A DNA stretch of 6,313 nucleotides from Lysobacterales bacterium. GTDB lineage: Bacteria > Pseudomonadota > Gammaproteobacteria > Xanthomonadales > Rhodanobacteraceae. The stretch is from assembly GCA_013298265.1 (NCBI GenBank), contig JAAFHE010000250.1, positions 1-6,313 on the forward strand, written 5' to 3'. This document shows positions 5,726 to 6,313 of the stretch, piece after piece. The stretch's first letter is position 1, and each line of letters begins with the position of its first letter. Under the pieces are notes generated by a model that saw nothing but the letters and a program-made list of their open reading frames with translations, was not told where the DNA came from and did not search any database. The position numbers and the translations under genes are program-made.

Positions 5726-6313
5726 ATGACTGTCACCGACGACTACCCACGCGACCTCATCGGCTATGGCCGCCATCCGCCGCAGGCCGACTGGCCCGGC
5801 AACGCGCGCATCGCCGTGCAGTTCGTCCTCAACTACGAGGAAGGCGGCGAGAACTGCGTGCTGCACGGCGATGCGGGCAGCGAGCAGTTCCTGTCGGAGA
5901 TCATCGGCGCGCAGGCCTATCCGGCGCGTCATCTGAGCATGGAGTCGATCTACGAATACGGCTCGCGCGTCGGCGCCTGGCGCATCCTGCGCGAGTTCGA
6001 GCGGCGCGGCCTGCCGCTGACCGTGTTCGGCGTCGCGATGGCGATGCAGCGCAACCCGGACTTCGTACGCGCCTGCCTGGAGCAGGACCACGAGATCGCG
6101 AGCCATGGCTGGCGCTGGATCCACTACCAGGCCATGGACGAAGCGCAGGAACGCGAACACCTGCAGCGCGCCGTGACGATCCAGCGCGAACTCACCGGCG
6201 CCGCACCGCTGGGCTGGTATACCGGCCGCGACAGCCCGAACACGCGCCGCCTCGTCGTAGAGCACGGTGGCTTCGCCTACGACTCGGACTACTACGGCGA
6301 CGAACTGCCGTTC
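5726..6313 (+). CDS. puuE: Allantoinase PuuE, N-terminal part (3' end beyond window)
   Basis: The first 196 residues of a protein that is normally a little over 300 long; the frame is open at the right edge. PuuE is the cofactor-independent allantoinase of the polysaccharide-deacetylase fold. It hydrolyses allantoin to allantoate in urate/purine breakdown in the cytoplasm. The sequence closely follows the Pseudomonas PuuE pattern I remember: DYPRDLIGYG (6-15), FVLNYEEGGE (33-42), SMESIYEYGSR (71-81), PLTVFGVAMAMQRNP (97-111), HEIASHGWRWIHYQ (122-135), MDEAQEREH (137-145), GWYTGR (163-168), and PNTRRLVVEHGGFAYDSD (171-188). The LNYEEGG segment replaces the metal-binding Asp-Asp motif of true deacetylases, as expected in this group. 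The ATG at 5726 matches family N-termini, although the bases before it are C-rich and show no Shine-Dalgarno sequence. The next ureide-pathway gene may follow outside the window. Confidence 0.95.
   Translation, partial: MTVTDDYPRDLIGYGRHPPQADWPGNARIAVQFVLNYEEGGENCVLHGDAGSEQFLSEIIGAQAYPARHLSMESIYEYGSRVGAWRILREFERRGLPLTVFGVAMAMQRNPDFVRACLEQDHEIASHGWRWIHYQAMDEAQEREHLQRAVTIQRELTGAAPLGWYTGRDSPNTRRLVVEHGGFAYDSDYYGDELPF

Noticed and set aside
5477..6265. Minus-strand open frame (262 codons) antisense to puuE
   Set aside because: The opposite strand encodes an unmistakable PuuE N-terminus; this frame has no family features.

Overview
This is a GC-rich window from what looks like a gammaproteobacterium. 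The closest-feeling relatives are Xanthomonadales/Lysobacterales-type soil bacteria. That placement is inference: it rests on high GC with strong third-position bias, a secreted bacillopeptidase-F-like serine protease, an enterobacterial-type Pgm and YhbW-like oxidoreductase, a Pseudomonas-type PuuE allantoinase, and GAAGCCCTC-type intergenic hairpins. No tRNA, rRNA, CRISPR array, insertion sequence or phage gene is visible.

Layout from left to right. (1) 1-593, minus strand: the N-terminal part of a secreted protein whose frame stays open to the window edge. Its fold pattern resembles a MACPF/perforin-type pore-forming protein, but this is tentative. (2) 594-1084: a 491-bp divergent intergenic region with no convincing gene. 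It holds several perfect inverted repeats and repeated palindromes and a candidate promoter for the minus-strand gene. (3) 1085-2581, plus strand: a complete 498-residue secreted subtilisin-family (S8) protease with signal peptide, propeptide and intact catalytic residues. (4) 2624-2650: a terminator-like hairpin between convergent genes. (5) 2666-3652, minus: a YhbW/MsnO8-type flavin-dependent oxidoreductase of the luciferase-like family. (6) 3653-3830: a spacer with a tandem TGTTCGCGAA repeat (possible operator) and a very strong hairpin behind pgm. (7) 3831-5480, minus: phosphoglucomutase Pgm. (8) 5481-5725: a divergent spacer. (9) 5726-6313, plus: the N-terminal 196 residues of allantoinase PuuE, running off the window.

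Functionally the window mixes housekeeping and accessory genes. Pgm interconverts glucose 1-phosphate and glucose 6-phosphate. PuuE opens allantoin in purine/urate breakdown. The oxidoreductase has no known substrate. The most interesting part is the left end: two exported proteins, a possible pore-former and a serine protease, transcribed divergently from a spacer rich in inverted repeats. Joint regulation, or protease activation of the partner, is a hypothesis only.
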